From Frankia sp. QA3 (lineage in GTDB: Bacteria; Actinomycetota; Actinomycetes; Frankiales; Frankiaceae), in NCBI RefSeq assembly GCF_000262465.1, contig NZ_CM001489.1:1718884-1782883 (forward strand): 64,000 nt of DNA, written 5' to 3'. Within the stretch, counting starts at the first letter, position 1. Each line of letters opens with the position of its first letter. Positions 1 through 8,163 of this stretch are shown here, in pieces. Below the pieces are notes generated by a model. It was not told where the DNA came from, made no database searches, and saw nothing but the letters and a program-made list of their open reading frames with translations. Made by a program: the position numbers and the translations under genes.

Positions 1-1
1 G

Positions 2-1174
2 TTCGACGGTAAGGCGGTCGTCACCGGGGCGGGCAAGTCCCAGGTGGGCCGGCGCCTCGGCCGCACCGGGCTGGACCTGACCATCGAGGCGGTGACCCGG
101 GCGATCGCCGACGCGGGCCTGTCCGTCGACGACATCGACGGCATCGCCAGCTACCCGGGGCCCGGCGTGCCGGACCTGGGCTTCTCCGGGGCCACCATCA
201 CCGAGGTCCGCAACGCCCTCGGCCTGCGCAGCCGCTGGTACCTGTCCTCGACGGAGACCGCCGGGCAGATCGGCCCGGCGATCGAGGCGTGCATGGCCGT
301 CACCCTGGGGCTGGCCAACCACGTCGTCGTCTACCGCTCGGTGTGGGAGTCGACGGCGCAGGCCGGCGCCGGCCGGGCGTCGGTGCTGTTCGGCGGCGGG
401 GCGCTGTCCGGGCACCTGGAGTACACGGGGCCCTTCGGTGCGCTGTCCGCGGCGAACTGGCTGTCCATGCCCGCCCAGCGCTACATGCACGACTTCGGCC
501 TCACCCGCGAGCAGCTCTCCGCGATTCCGCTCAACGCCCGCGCCAACGCCGGGCTCAACCCGGACGCGATCTACCGCGACCCGCTCACCCTCGACGACTA
601 CCTGGGCGCCCGGATGATCTCCGAGCCGCTGTGCCTGTTCGACTGCGACGTGCCCTGCGACGGGGCGACCGCGGTCATCATCTCCCGGCGCGACGCCACG
701 GCGGGCCTGCCGCGCCACCCGCTGACGGTGGAGTCGGTCGGCACCGGGATGTTCGAGCGGGCCACCTGGGACCAGCGCGTCGACGTCACCACCATGGCGG
801 CGCACGACGTGGCCGCCACCCTGTGGGAGCACACCACCCTGGGGCCCGCCGACGTCGACCACGCCCAGCTCTACGACGGGTTCAGCTTCCTGACCGTGAT
901 GTGGCTGGAGGCGCTGGGCTTCGCCGAGCACGGCAAGGTCGGGCCGTTCATCGAGGGCGGCGAGCGCATCGCCCTGGACGGCCCGCTGCCGCTGAACACC
1001 TCCGGCGGGCAGCTCTCCGGCGGCCGGCTGCACGGCATGGGCTTCCTGCACGAGGCGTGCGTGCAGCTGTGGGGCGAGGGCGGCGAGCGCCAGGCGCGCA
1101 ACAACCCCGAGGTCGCGGTGGTCGGCGTCGGCGGCGGCCCGGTCGGCGGCGCAATGCTGCTCAGCACCCGCTGA
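2..1174 (+). CDS. SCP2-type thiolase/lipid-transfer protein, 5' end cut by window edge
   Basis: The reading frame is already open at base 2 (F-D-G-K-A-V-V-T-G), and base 1 is the G of what is probably the start codon, so at most a start codon is missing (about 390 residues). The fold and the C-terminal glycine-rich motifs (LPLNTSGGQLSGG, GVGGGPVGG) match the non-decarboxylating SCP2-thiolase/Ltp family. The usual nucleophile position, within NACATG in true thiolases, reads STETAG here with no cysteine. A Claisen thiolase reaction is therefore unlikely. An Ltp2-like retro-aldol cleavage of a side-chain CoA thioester is the better inference. It is followed 47 bp later by a MaoC hydratase, a pairing seen in steroid side-chain catabolism. 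Any DUF35 partner would lie outside the window. Confidence 0.8.
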   Translation, partial: FDGKAVVTGAGKSQVGRRLGRTGLDLTIEAVTRAIADAGLSVDDIDGIASYPGPGVPDLGFSGATITEVRNALGLRSRWYLSSTETAGQIGPAIEACMAVTLGLANHVVVYRSVWESTAQAGAGRASVLFGGGALSGHLEYTGPFGALSAANWLSMPAQRYMHDFGLTREQLSAIPLNARANAGLNPDAIYRDPLTLDDYLGARMISEPLCLFDCDVPCDGATAVIISRRDATAGLPRHPLTVESVGTGMFERATWDQRVDVTTMAAHDVAATLWEHTTLGPADVDHAQLYDGFSFLTVMWLEALGFAEHGKVGPFIEGGERIALDGPLPLNTSGGQLSGGRLHGMGFLHEACVQLWGEGGERQARNNPEVAVVGVGGGPVGGAMLLSTR

Positions 1175-1221
1175 GCCACGGGGACGACGCCACCGCCACG
1201 ACGCAGAGGGAGAACGCCCAG

Positions 1222-1695
1222 ATGGAGATCTACCGCAGCGCGGCCGACCTGGAGGCCGCGCTCGGCACCGAGATCGGCCCCACCGACTGGCTCACCGTCG
1301 AGCAGTCGCGAATCGACCTGTTCGCCGACGCCACCGAGGATCACCAGTGGATCCACGTCGACCCCGAGCGGGCCGCCGGCGGCCCGTACGGCGCGACGAT
1401 CGCCCACGGCTTCCTCACCGCGTCGCTGGTGCCGTACTTCATGAACAAGCTGCGCACCATCGAGGGCATCCGGATGGGCATCAACTACGGCCTGGACCGG
1501 GTGCGCTTCCCCTCGCCGGTGCGGGCCGGCGCGCGCATCCGCGCCCGCGCGACCCTCATCGACCTGCGCAAGCTCGACGACGGAGCCGTCCAGGTCACCA
1601 ACCGGGTGACGATCGACGTCGACGGCTCCGCCAAGCCCGGCTGCGTCGTCGAGCTGCTGGCCCGGTACTACTTCGCCGACGCCGCCGGTTCCTGA
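1222..1695 (+). CDS. MaoC-like enoyl-CoA hydratase
   Basis: A 157-residue single hot-dog domain. The hydratase-2 signature is visible as D40 and H45 in ATEDHQWIHVDP, followed by the YGATIAHGFLT helix. Family members add water to 2-enoyl-CoA thioesters. The start was placed at ATG 1222 behind a purine-rich stretch (AGAGGGAG) because upstream in-frame codons lie inside the thiolase gene in another frame. It is probably co-transcribed with the preceding thiolase. Its last 28 bp overlap the convergent CoA-transferase gene. It resembles the MaoC partner proteins that act beside Ltp aldolases, but the substrate is unknown. Confidence 0.85.
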   Translation: MEIYRSAADLEAALGTEIGPTDWLTVEQSRIDLFADATEDHQWIHVDPERAAGGPYGATIAHGFLTASLVPYFMNKLRTIEGIRMGINYGLDRVRFPSPVRAGARIRARATLIDLRKLDDGAVQVTNRVTIDVDGSAKPGCVVELLARYYFADAAGS

Positions 1696-2849
1696 GCCGC
1701 CGCCGGCGCCGTCCACTCGCGCAGGACCTCGCCGGTGTGCTGGCCCGCCGTGGGCAGCACACCGGCGTCCGGCCCACCGCCCGTGGACGGGTGGCGACCG
1801 GACTTTGGGTCGTGGCCGGCGCGCGGGGCCGGCGCCGGCACGGTCACCGTGGCGCCGTCCGGGGTGCGCAGCGTGCGCAGGGCTCGCCGGTGGCGCAGGT
1901 GCGGGTCTGTCACCACGTCGTGGGCGGTGTTGACGGGCGCGCCCGGTAGCCGCGCGGCGGCGAGGCGTTCCACCGCCTCGGCGCGGTCGAGCCCGCCCGC
2001 CCACGTCCGCACCGCCTCGCCGAGCGCCGCGCCCGCCGTCCCGACCGGCGCGCCGACGACGACGGCGAGGTCGCGCAGCTGGCGGGGGGTGGAGACGCTC
2101 ACCGCGAGCCAGCCGCCGTCCGCGCAGGCGAACACGTCGCGTAGCGCCGAGCCCGCGAGCCCCCCACCGAGGCGGCCGGGTGGCTCGGCGCCGGCCGCCA
2201 TCCCCGCCGCCGCGGCCACCAGCGTCGGGCCGACGACGTGCAGCATCGCCTCCACCGGGTTCACGTCGACGACCCGGCCGGGTCCGCCGTTGACCCGCAC
2301 GTCGTGGCAGGCGGCGGCGACCCCGAAGGCGCCCGCGTAGGCCATCACCGCGTCGCCGAGGGGGACCGAGGGCAGCATCGGCGGCCCGCCCGGGTCGCCG
2401 GTCATGTGGGTCAGACCCGCGAACGCCTCGCCCATCGTCCCGTTGCCCGGCCGCCCCGCGGCGGGGCCGGCGGCGCCGTAGCCGCTGACGTGCGCCACGA
2501 CGAGGTCAGGGTTGACGGCGAGCATCGTGTCGGGATCCAAGCCGCGGGCCGCCAGCCGCGCCGCCGGCTCGTTGACGACGACGACGTCGGCGGCGGCGAC
2601 CAGGCCGCGCAGCGCCGCCCGCCCGTCGGCGTCGGCCGGGTCGAGGACGACCGACCGCTTGCCCCGGGCGACCAGCGGCCAGAACCCGGTGGCCCGGTAG
2701 GCGTCCCCGCCGGGCGGCTCCAGCTTGACCACGTCCGCGCCCTGATCGGCGAGCAGACTCGCGAGCAGGGGCGCGGCGTACAGGGAGGCGGCGTCGAGCA
2801 CCCGCAGCCCGGCGAGCGGACCGCCGGCCGCCGGGGTCGCGGCGCTCAC
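1668..2849 (-). CDS. CaiB/BaiF family (class III) CoA-transferase
   Basis: A 393-residue protein with the class III CoA-transferase layout. The N-terminal LRVLDAASLYAAPLLASLLADQGADVVKLEPP is the family's CoA-binding start. The conserved aspartate is present in PLGDAVMAYAGAFG. The C-terminal part carries the typical LPGAPVNTAHDVVTDPHLRHR block. It would move CoA from an acyl-CoA donor to a free carboxylate without ATP. It is convergent with the MaoC gene (28-bp overlap) and divergent from the acyl-CoA ligase at 3142, sharing a 292-bp intergenic region that holds one copy of the TTGAC-N6-GTCAA-type repeat. Confidence 0.9.
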   Translation of the reverse strand: MSAATPAAGGPLAGLRVLDAASLYAAPLLASLLADQGADVVKLEPPGGDAYRATGFWPLVARGKRSVVLDPADADGRAALRGLVAAADVVVVNEPAARLAARGLDPDTMLAVNPDLVVAHVSGYGAAGPAAGRPGNGTMGEAFAGLTHMTGDPGGPPMLPSVPLGDAVMAYAGAFGVAAACHDVRVNGGPGRVVDVNPVEAMLHVVGPTLVAAAAGMAAGAEPPGRLGGGLAGSALRDVFACADGGWLAVSVSTPRQLRDLAVVVGAPVGTAGAALGEAVRTWAGGLDRAEAVERLAAARLPGAPVNTAHDVVTDPHLRHRRALRTLRTPDGATVTVPAPAPRAGHDPKSGRHPSTGGGPDAGVLPTAGQHTGEVLREWTAPAAAQEPAASAK

Positions 2850-2998
2850 CAGCCGACCCGCGGTCCGACGGGAGCGGCCGTGGTCGGATCGCCGCGTTCG
2901 AGCATCCGCTGTCTCCTTCTGTTTCTAGGCGTGCGGCGATGGTTCCATGCGTGCGGCGGTCGTCGACCCGGCGACCATCGCCGGCGGCCTGCGCGTTG

Positions 2999-3014
2999 TT
3001 GACAAAGGATTCAA
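2999..3014. promoter_or_regulatory. Putative operator, TTGAC-N6-TTCAA
   Basis: TTGACAAAGGATTCAA is an inverted repeat with one arm mismatch (TTGAC / TTCAA). It lies in the divergent region between the CaiB gene and the acyl-CoA ligase and matches the 16-bp motif found at six other promoters in the window. No convincing -10 box lies at the right distance on either strand, so this is one of the weaker copies. Confidence 0.45.
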
Positions 3015-3141
3015 CTCTTTGATGTGGTTGCCCTGGTCAAGGAGAGCACCGTCCGACACTGCCGTCAATCACGGACTCCCACTGCGCCGCCGGAGGCGCA
3101 GCGGTCTGCTCGCCGGGCGCCGAATTCCTCAGGAGGCCGTC

Positions 3142-4905
3142 ATGACGTCCGTGCCGAGCGAGCAGCCCGCGGCAGGCGGTCGGGCCGCCACCGACTCCGC
3201 CACCGCCACCGCCACCGTCTCCGCCACCGTCTCCGCCACCGACTCCGTCTCCGCCACCGACTCCGTCTCCGCCTCCGCCTCCGTCTCCGACGCCAATGGG
3301 CGCGCGGCGGGGACAGAGCAGGCTGTGGACATCATGCGGGCCGCCGAGCAGTGGCCGTGGCTGCTCGCGGCCCCGACGGTCGACGGATTACTGGCCCGCC
3401 GCGTGCAGGCGACCCCCGACGCTCCCATGCTGATCGACGAGCACGGCGCCCGGCTGACCTTCGCCGGGTTCGACGCGAAGGTCGACCGGGTCGCCGCGGC
3501 GCTGGCGGCCGAGGGCATCACGGCCGGCACCCGGGTGGCCTGGCAGCTTCCGACGCGGATCAGCACCCTGCTCGTGATGATCGCGCTGCGCCGGCTCGGC
3601 GCCGTGCAGGCGCCTGTCATCCCCATCTACCGGGAGCGCGAGGTAGGTGCCGCGCTCGCCGCCGCCGAGGCGGAGGTCTTCCTCGTGCCGGGGACGTGGC
3701 GGGGCACCGACTTCACGGCGATCGCGCGGGAGGTCGCCGCCAGCGGTGGCCCCACGCCGCGGCTGCTGGAGGTCGGCCACGACGCGCCGGAGGCCGACCC
3801 GCCCGGCGCGGGCGCACGCCCCGAGCCCGTCCCGGACGAGGTGCACTGGATCTACTTCACCTCCGGGTCCACCGGCATTCCGAAGGGCGCCCGGCACACC
3901 GACGGCACGCTGATCGCCCCCGCGGTCAGCTTCGCTGGCTTGAGCGGTCTCGGTCGGGCGGCGGGTGAGGTCGGCGCGATCGGCTACCCGGTCGCGCACG
4001 TCGGCGGGATCCAGTACCTCGTCGCCGCCCTCGCCGCCGGCTTCCCGATCCTGCTGCTGGAGGCGTTCGTGCCCGACCGGGCCGTGGAGCTCTTCCGCGA
4101 GTATGGCGTCACCACGACCGGCGGCAGCACGCCCTTCTACACCGCGCTGCTGGACCTCGCCGCATCCCGACCGGGCGAGCGGCTGGTCCCGACGCTGCGC
4201 TCGCTCAAGGGCGGCGGCGCCCCCTGCCCGCCGCACCTGGTCGGCGAGGTGAACCGGGTGCTCGGCGCGGTGCTCGCGCACGACTACGGGATGACGGAGG
4301 TGCCGATGGTGGCGGTGGCCTCCCTCGCGGACGCGCCGGACGTCCTGGCCGCGACGGACGGCCGGCCGGTGCCGGTCAACCGGCTGCGTTTCGCCGACGA
4401 GCGGGGCGAGGCGCTCGCGCCGGGCTCCGTGGGCGAGGTGCAGGTCGCCGGGCACGGGGTGTGCCACGGCTACACCGATCCGGAGGCGACCCGGGCGGCG
4501 TTCACCGCCGACGGCTGGTTCCGTACCGGCGACCTCGGGCGGCTGACCCCCACCGGACACATCGAGATCGTCGGCAGGCTGAAGGACCTCATCATCCGCA
4601 AGGGCGAGAACATCGCCCCCCAGGAGATCGAGGCGCTGCTCGGCCGCCACCCCGACGTGGCCGACGTCGCCGTGATCGGCCTGCCCGACGCCGAGCGCGG
4701 CGAGCGGGTGTGCGCCGTCGTCGTCGGCCGCCCCGGTCGGCCCGTGCCGTCGCTCGCGGAGCTGACGGGCTGGTTGCGCGAGGCCGGGCTGATGCGCCAG
4801 AAGCTTCCCGAGCAGCTCGAGCTGATCGACGTCATGCCACGCACCGGGCTCGGCAAGGTCGCCAAGGCCCAGCTGCGCGCCCGCTTCGAGCCCCGCCAGC
4901 TCTGA
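3142..4905 (+). CDS. Acyl-CoA ligase (AMP-forming) with low-complexity N-terminal tail
   Basis: An ANL-superfamily adenylating enzyme of 587 residues that forms acyl-AMP and then acyl-CoA. The ATP-binding loop FTSGSTGIPKG lies near residue 240, YGMTE near 381, the hinge motif WFRTGDLG near 460, and the C-terminal catalytic lysine is K572 in GLGKVAK. ATG 3142 was chosen because AGGAGG sits five bases upstream. This adds about 60 residues before the conserved core (MRAAEQWPWLL), including a T/A/S/V-rich stretch at residues 17-50. The ligase at 32164 is a clear paralogue with the same 'GARHTDGT/GVRHTDRS' region. The carboxylate substrate is unknown. Confidence 0.9.
   Translation: MTSVPSEQPAAGGRAATDSATATATVSATVSATDSVSATDSVSASASVSDANGRAAGTEQAVDIMRAAEQWPWLLAAPTVDGLLARRVQATPDAPMLIDEHGARLTFAGFDAKVDRVAAALAAEGITAGTRVAWQLPTRISTLLVMIALRRLGAVQAPVIPIYREREVGAALAAAEAEVFLVPGTWRGTDFTAIAREVAASGGPTPRLLEVGHDAPEADPPGAGARPEPVPDEVHWIYFTSGSTGIPKGARHTDGTLIAPAVSFAGLSGLGRAAGEVGAIGYPVAHVGGIQYLVAALAAGFPILLLEAFVPDRAVELFREYGVTTTGGSTPFYTALLDLAASRPGERLVPTLRSLKGGGAPCPPHLVGEVNRVLGAVLAHDYGMTEVPMVAVASLADAPDVLAATDGRPVPVNRLRFADERGEALAPGSVGEVQVAGHGVCHGYTDPEATRAAFTADGWFRTGDLGRLTPTGHIEIVGRLKDLIIRKGENIAPQEIEALLGRHPDVADVAVIGLPDAERGERVCAVVVGRPGRPVPSLAELTGWLREAGLMRQKLPEQLELIDVMPRTGLGKVAKAQLRARFEPRQL
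3190..3291 (+). repeat. In-frame short tandem repeat encoding S/T/A/V-rich segment
   Basis: The tract is made of imperfect TCC-GCC-ACC and GAC-TCC-GTC units. It encodes an alternating Ser/Thr/Ala/Val tail at the N-terminus of the acyl-CoA ligase. Repeat-unit lengths are multiples of three, so expansion or contraction would keep the frame. Confidence 0.8.
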
Positions 4906-4935
4906 TCGGGCGTAGGGGTTGGTGCGGTGCGGCCG

Positions 4936-5682
4936 TCAGACGGTCAGGACCGCCATGATGAACCCGGCGATCGTGTTGACGACGTCTGCATCGTCGACTG
5001 GCAGGTGCTGGGCGTGGCAGTGGTACCAGGCGCGGTCCATCATCGACTGGACCGCGAGACCCAGCGCCTCCGGGGCATCGGTCGGCGTCCGCTGCCGGCC
5101 CCGCAGGTGGACCCCGAGCAGCCAGACCACGCGCAGCTGCATCTTCTTGCTCGCCTTGTCGACCGCCTCGTCGGCGGGACCGGACTGGGCGGACAGGATG
5201 AACGCGCCATGGCGATCCATGAAGGCGAAGTACTCCCACACCCACGCCGCGACGTCGGCCCGGGTGCACGGGCGCGGGAGGCTCTCCCACAGGGCCACGA
5301 CCTGCAGGATCTCCTGGTGGGTGGCCTGGCCCAGGGTATCGAAGATCTCCCGCTTGTCGCGGAAGTACGTGTAGAAGCCGGCGCGGGAGATGCCGCAGGC
5401 GTCGGTGATGTTGTTGACGCGGGTGCCCGCGTAGCCGCGCTCGAGGAACAACTTGCGCGAGGCGTCGAGGATCGCGTCGCGGGTGCGAACCGCCCGCCGG
5501 CCCATGCTCCTGCCGTTGCTCGCTGTAGTCGAGAGCGTCGCACCGGTGCCGGCGCCACCCGTGTTGAGGATGCCGTCGGCGGAGTACCCGCCGCCCGGCT
5601 CGCCGATCCCGCCCCCGGAGTTCGTCACGGCGCTGCCCGGGGCGGACGCGTCGACGGCATCGGTGGCAGAGGAGTCGTCCAT
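4936..5682 (-). CDS. TetR-family transcriptional regulator
   Basis: A 248-residue protein. Residues 1-60 are disordered and Gly/Ser-rich. Residues 63-115 form a classic TetR DNA-binding domain (RDAILDASRKLFLERGYAG, then ISRAGFYTYFRDKREIF as helices 2-3). The rest is an all-helical ligand-binding domain. The start at 5682 has GGGAGA five bases upstream. A later ATG at 5505, giving the compact start MGRRAVRTRDAIL, is possible but its AGGAG lies too close. It is divergent from the amidohydrolase operon at 5951, and the shared region holds a TTGAC-N6-GTCAA repeat over a promoter. This makes it one of the two best candidates for the regulator that reads that motif. Confidence 0.9.
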   Translation of the reverse strand: MDDSSATDAVDASAPGSAVTNSGGGIGEPGGGYSADGILNTGGAGTGATLSTTASNGRSMGRRAVRTRDAILDASRKLFLERGYAGTRVNNITDACGISRAGFYTYFRDKREIFDTLGQATHQEILQVVALWESLPRPCTRADVAAWVWEYFAFMDRHGAFILSAQSGPADEAVDKASKKMQLRVVWLLGVHLRGRQRTPTDAPEALGLAVQSMMDRAWYHCHAQHLPVDDADVVNTIAGFIMAVLTV

Positions 5683-5808
5683 GATTCTCCCAGTGTAGGA
5701 GGGCGCCTCTCGGCCGGGCCTGACGGACATGTCGAAGCCGGTCCCCGCCGTCGGTAGAAGCGACCCGGTGGCGCCCCACATGTCCGTGTCAGGTACGTTC
5801 CGCCAAAG

Positions 5809-5837
5809 TTGACAGTTTCGTCAAGTCGGCCTACTGT
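5809..5837 (+). promoter_or_regulatory. Promoter of the amidohydrolase operon with operator over the -35 box
   Basis: TTGACAGTTTCGTCAA (5809-5824) is a perfect TTGAC/GTCAA inverted repeat with a 6-bp spacer. Its left arm doubles as a -35 box (TTGACA). Seventeen bases on is TACTGT (5832-5837), a good -10. A repressor bound here would block the polymerase, which fits the TetR gene transcribed the other way. Confidence 0.65.
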
Positions 5838-5950
5838 TGCCTCGCGCAGCAGTACCCGAGACAGCACCGAGGTGGCGAAAGCCCGGTCGCCCACGGCCGA
5901 TGGCACGTGACGGGGCGGCGGGTTCCCCCGGGCAGCGAGGAGCAGCAGCC

Positions 5951-7168
5951 GTGACGCAGTTCACCGACGCGCCGATCTTCGACGCCGACCAGCACATGTA
6001 CGAGACCCCGGACGCGCTCACCCGGCACCTGCCGGAGCGCTACCGGCGCGCGGTGCAGTTCGTGCAGGTCGGCCGGGCGACCCGGATCGCGATCCAGGGA
6101 AAGATCACCGACTACATCCCGAATCCGACGTTCGACCGCGTGGCGGCGCCCGGCGCCTGGGAGAAGTTCTTCTCCGGCCAGAACCGCGACGGCCAGTCGC
6201 TGCGGGAGATGACCGGGCGGGCCATCGAGTCCCGCCCGTCGTTCCGCGAGCCCGCCCCGCGCCTGGTGGAGATGGACGCCCAGGGCGTCGACGAGGCGCT
6301 GGTCTACCCGACGCTGGCGAACCTGGTGGAGCACTCCGCGGCCGAGGACCCCGAGCTCGTGGTCGCGATGATCCACGCGCTCAACCGCTGGATGCTCGAC
6401 ACCTGGGGCTTCACCCACGCCGACCGGTTGTTCATGACGCCGGTCATCAGCTGCGCCCTGGTCGACGACGCTCGCCGCGAGCTCGACTACGTCCTGGAGA
6501 ACGGGGCGAAGGTCGTCCTGATCAAGCCGGCTCCGGTCAAGGGTCTGCGGGGCTGGCGCTCCCCGGCGCTGCCGGAGTTCGACCCGTTCTGGGCGGACGT
6601 CGAGCGCGCCGGCATCCCGGTGGTGCTGCACTCCAGCCAGCCGCCGCTGGACGACTACATCAACCGGTGGGAGCCGCCGGACTCCAACGACTTCACCGAG
6701 ATGAGCGCGTTCCGCTGGGTGACGCTCGGTCACCGCGAGATCGCCGACATGCTCACCAGCCTGATCTGCCACGGCACGTTCACCCGGTTCCCGAAGCTGC
6801 GCGTCGCCAGCATCGAAAACGGCAGCGCCTGGATTCACCCGCTGTTCGACGACCTGCAGGCCGCCTACGGCAAGATGCCGCAGGCGTTCCCCGAGCACCC
6901 GCTGGAGGTGTTCCGTCGCAACGTGTGGGTCAGCCCGTTCTGGGAGGGCTCCGTGGCCGACGTGATCTCCACGGTCGGCTGGGACCGGGTGCTGTTCGGC
7001 TCCGACTTCCCGCACCCGGAGGGGCTCGCCGAGCCGCGCGGCTACTACGCCTACGCCGAGGGCATGGACGAGAAGCGGACCCGCGACTTCATGGGTGACA
7101 ACGCGCGGCGGCTGCTCGGCCTGCCGGTGCGCGACCCCGCCGGCGACCGGACTCCGGTCGCGGTCTGA
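5951..7168 (+). CDS. Amidohydrolase_2 family metal-dependent hydrolase (first of a pair)
   Basis: A 405-residue TIM-barrel protein of the amidohydrolase_2 (ACMSD-like) family. The N-terminal metal motif is FDADQHMYE, a D-x-H-x-x-E type. Late-barrel motifs include the HG-F-FPKLRVASIE block and the C-terminal FGSDFPHPEG, whose aspartate is the usual last metal ligand. GTG 5951 follows GAGGAG; a longer start at 5837 has no ribosome site and adds a Pro/Arg-rich tail. It is the first gene of a three-gene operon with an LLM oxidoreductase and a clear paralogue at 8164. Family members hydrolyse or decarboxylate cyclic or beta-keto substrates. Confidence 0.88.
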   Translation: MTQFTDAPIFDADQHMYETPDALTRHLPERYRRAVQFVQVGRATRIAIQGKITDYIPNPTFDRVAAPGAWEKFFSGQNRDGQSLREMTGRAIESRPSFREPAPRLVEMDAQGVDEALVYPTLANLVEHSAAEDPELVVAMIHALNRWMLDTWGFTHADRLFMTPVISCALVDDARRELDYVLENGAKVVLIKPAPVKGLRGWRSPALPEFDPFWADVERAGIPVVLHSSQPPLDDYINRWEPPDSNDFTEMSAFRWVTLGHREIADMLTSLICHGTFTRFPKLRVASIENGSAWIHPLFDDLQAAYGKMPQAFPEHPLEVFRRNVWVSPFWEGSVADVISTVGWDRVLFGSDFPHPEGLAEPRGYYAYAEGMDEKRTRDFMGDNARRLLGLPVRDPAGDRTPVAV

Positions 7169-7172
7169 CGCC

Positions 7173-8105
7173 GTGGAACTCAACTACCAGTTTCCGACCC
7201 GTGCGGTGAAGCACTGGGAGCGGTGGATCGGCGAGCGTGACCTCGCCGATGTGGCGGTCGCCGCTGAGGAGAGCGGTTTCGACATCGTCTCCACGACGGA
7301 CCATCCCTTCCCGTCCAGCGCCTGGATCTCCGGCGGCGGCCACCACTCCTTCGACCCGTTCGTCTCGCTGGCGTTCATGGCGGCGGCGACGCGGCGCGTG
7401 CGCCTGCTGACGTTCATCCTCGTCGCCGGCTACCGCAACCCCTACCTGACCGCGAAGTCCACGGCCAGCCTCGACCTGCTCTCCGGCGGCCGGCTGGTCG
7501 TGGGCATGGGCGCCGGGTACCAGAAGCCCGAGTTCGACGTGCTCGGCGCGCAGTTCGACGGCCGTGGCGGCCGGTTCGACGCGGCCATCGCCGCGATGCA
7601 CGCCGCCTGGACGGGCGAGGTCGTCGAGCGCGACGACGACCCGTACTTCCCGGCGTCGGGTCACGTCATGCTGCCCCGCCCGGCGCAGCGGCCCGGCCCG
7701 CCGATCTGGATCGGCGGCAACAGCCGGGCGGCGATGCGCCGGGTCGCCGAGGTCGCCGACGGCTGGCTGCCCTTCGAGCAGCCCGCGCAGATGGCGGAGA
7801 TCACCACCACCCCGAGCCTGGCCGCCGACGAGATCGGCGAGCGGATCGCCACCCTGCGCGAGCTGCGCGCGGCGGCGGGCCGCCCGACCGCCTTCGACGT
7901 CTGCTTCACCCCGCAGGTCAGCCGGGACCCGGCCCGCGCCGCCGAGACGCTCGCCGCCGCCGTCGCCGGGTACGAGGCCGCGGGCGTCACGCACCTCTCG
8001 GTCGAGTCGCACGCCCGTAGCATCGACGACTGCCTGGCCGAGATCGAACTGTTCGGCAAGGCCCTCGCGCCCCCGGCCCCCGCCCCTACGGCCCCCGCCC
8101 CGTAG
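7173..8105 (+). CDS. LLM-class F420-dependent oxidoreductase
   Basis: A 310-residue luciferase-like monooxygenase fold. It has the N-terminal barrel strand ELNYQFPTRAV, the family block YLTAKSTASLDLLSGGRLVVGMGAGY, and PPIWIGGNSRAAMRRVAEVADGWLPF near residue 180. The family uses reduced F420 (or FMN) for hydride transfer or oxygen insertion. GTG 7173 lies four bases after the preceding stop, which implies translational coupling. Being sandwiched between two amidohydrolase paralogues suggests it oxidises or reduces the same ring compound they open. The cofactor is inferred from family, not proven by a diagnostic residue. Confidence 0.88.
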   Translation: MELNYQFPTRAVKHWERWIGERDLADVAVAAEESGFDIVSTTDHPFPSSAWISGGGHHSFDPFVSLAFMAAATRRVRLLTFILVAGYRNPYLTAKSTASLDLLSGGRLVVGMGAGYQKPEFDVLGAQFDGRGGRFDAAIAAMHAAWTGEVVERDDDPYFPASGHVMLPRPAQRPGPPIWIGGNSRAAMRRVAEVADGWLPFEQPAQMAEITTTPSLAADEIGERIATLRELRAAAGRPTAFDVCFTPQVSRDPARAAETLAAAVAGYEAAGVTHLSVESHARSIDDCLAEIELFGKALAPPAPAPTAPAP

Positions 8106-8163
8106 GCGGGCCGCCCCCCAGACGACGACCGACCATCCGCATGAACTGGAACGAGGAGAGTCC

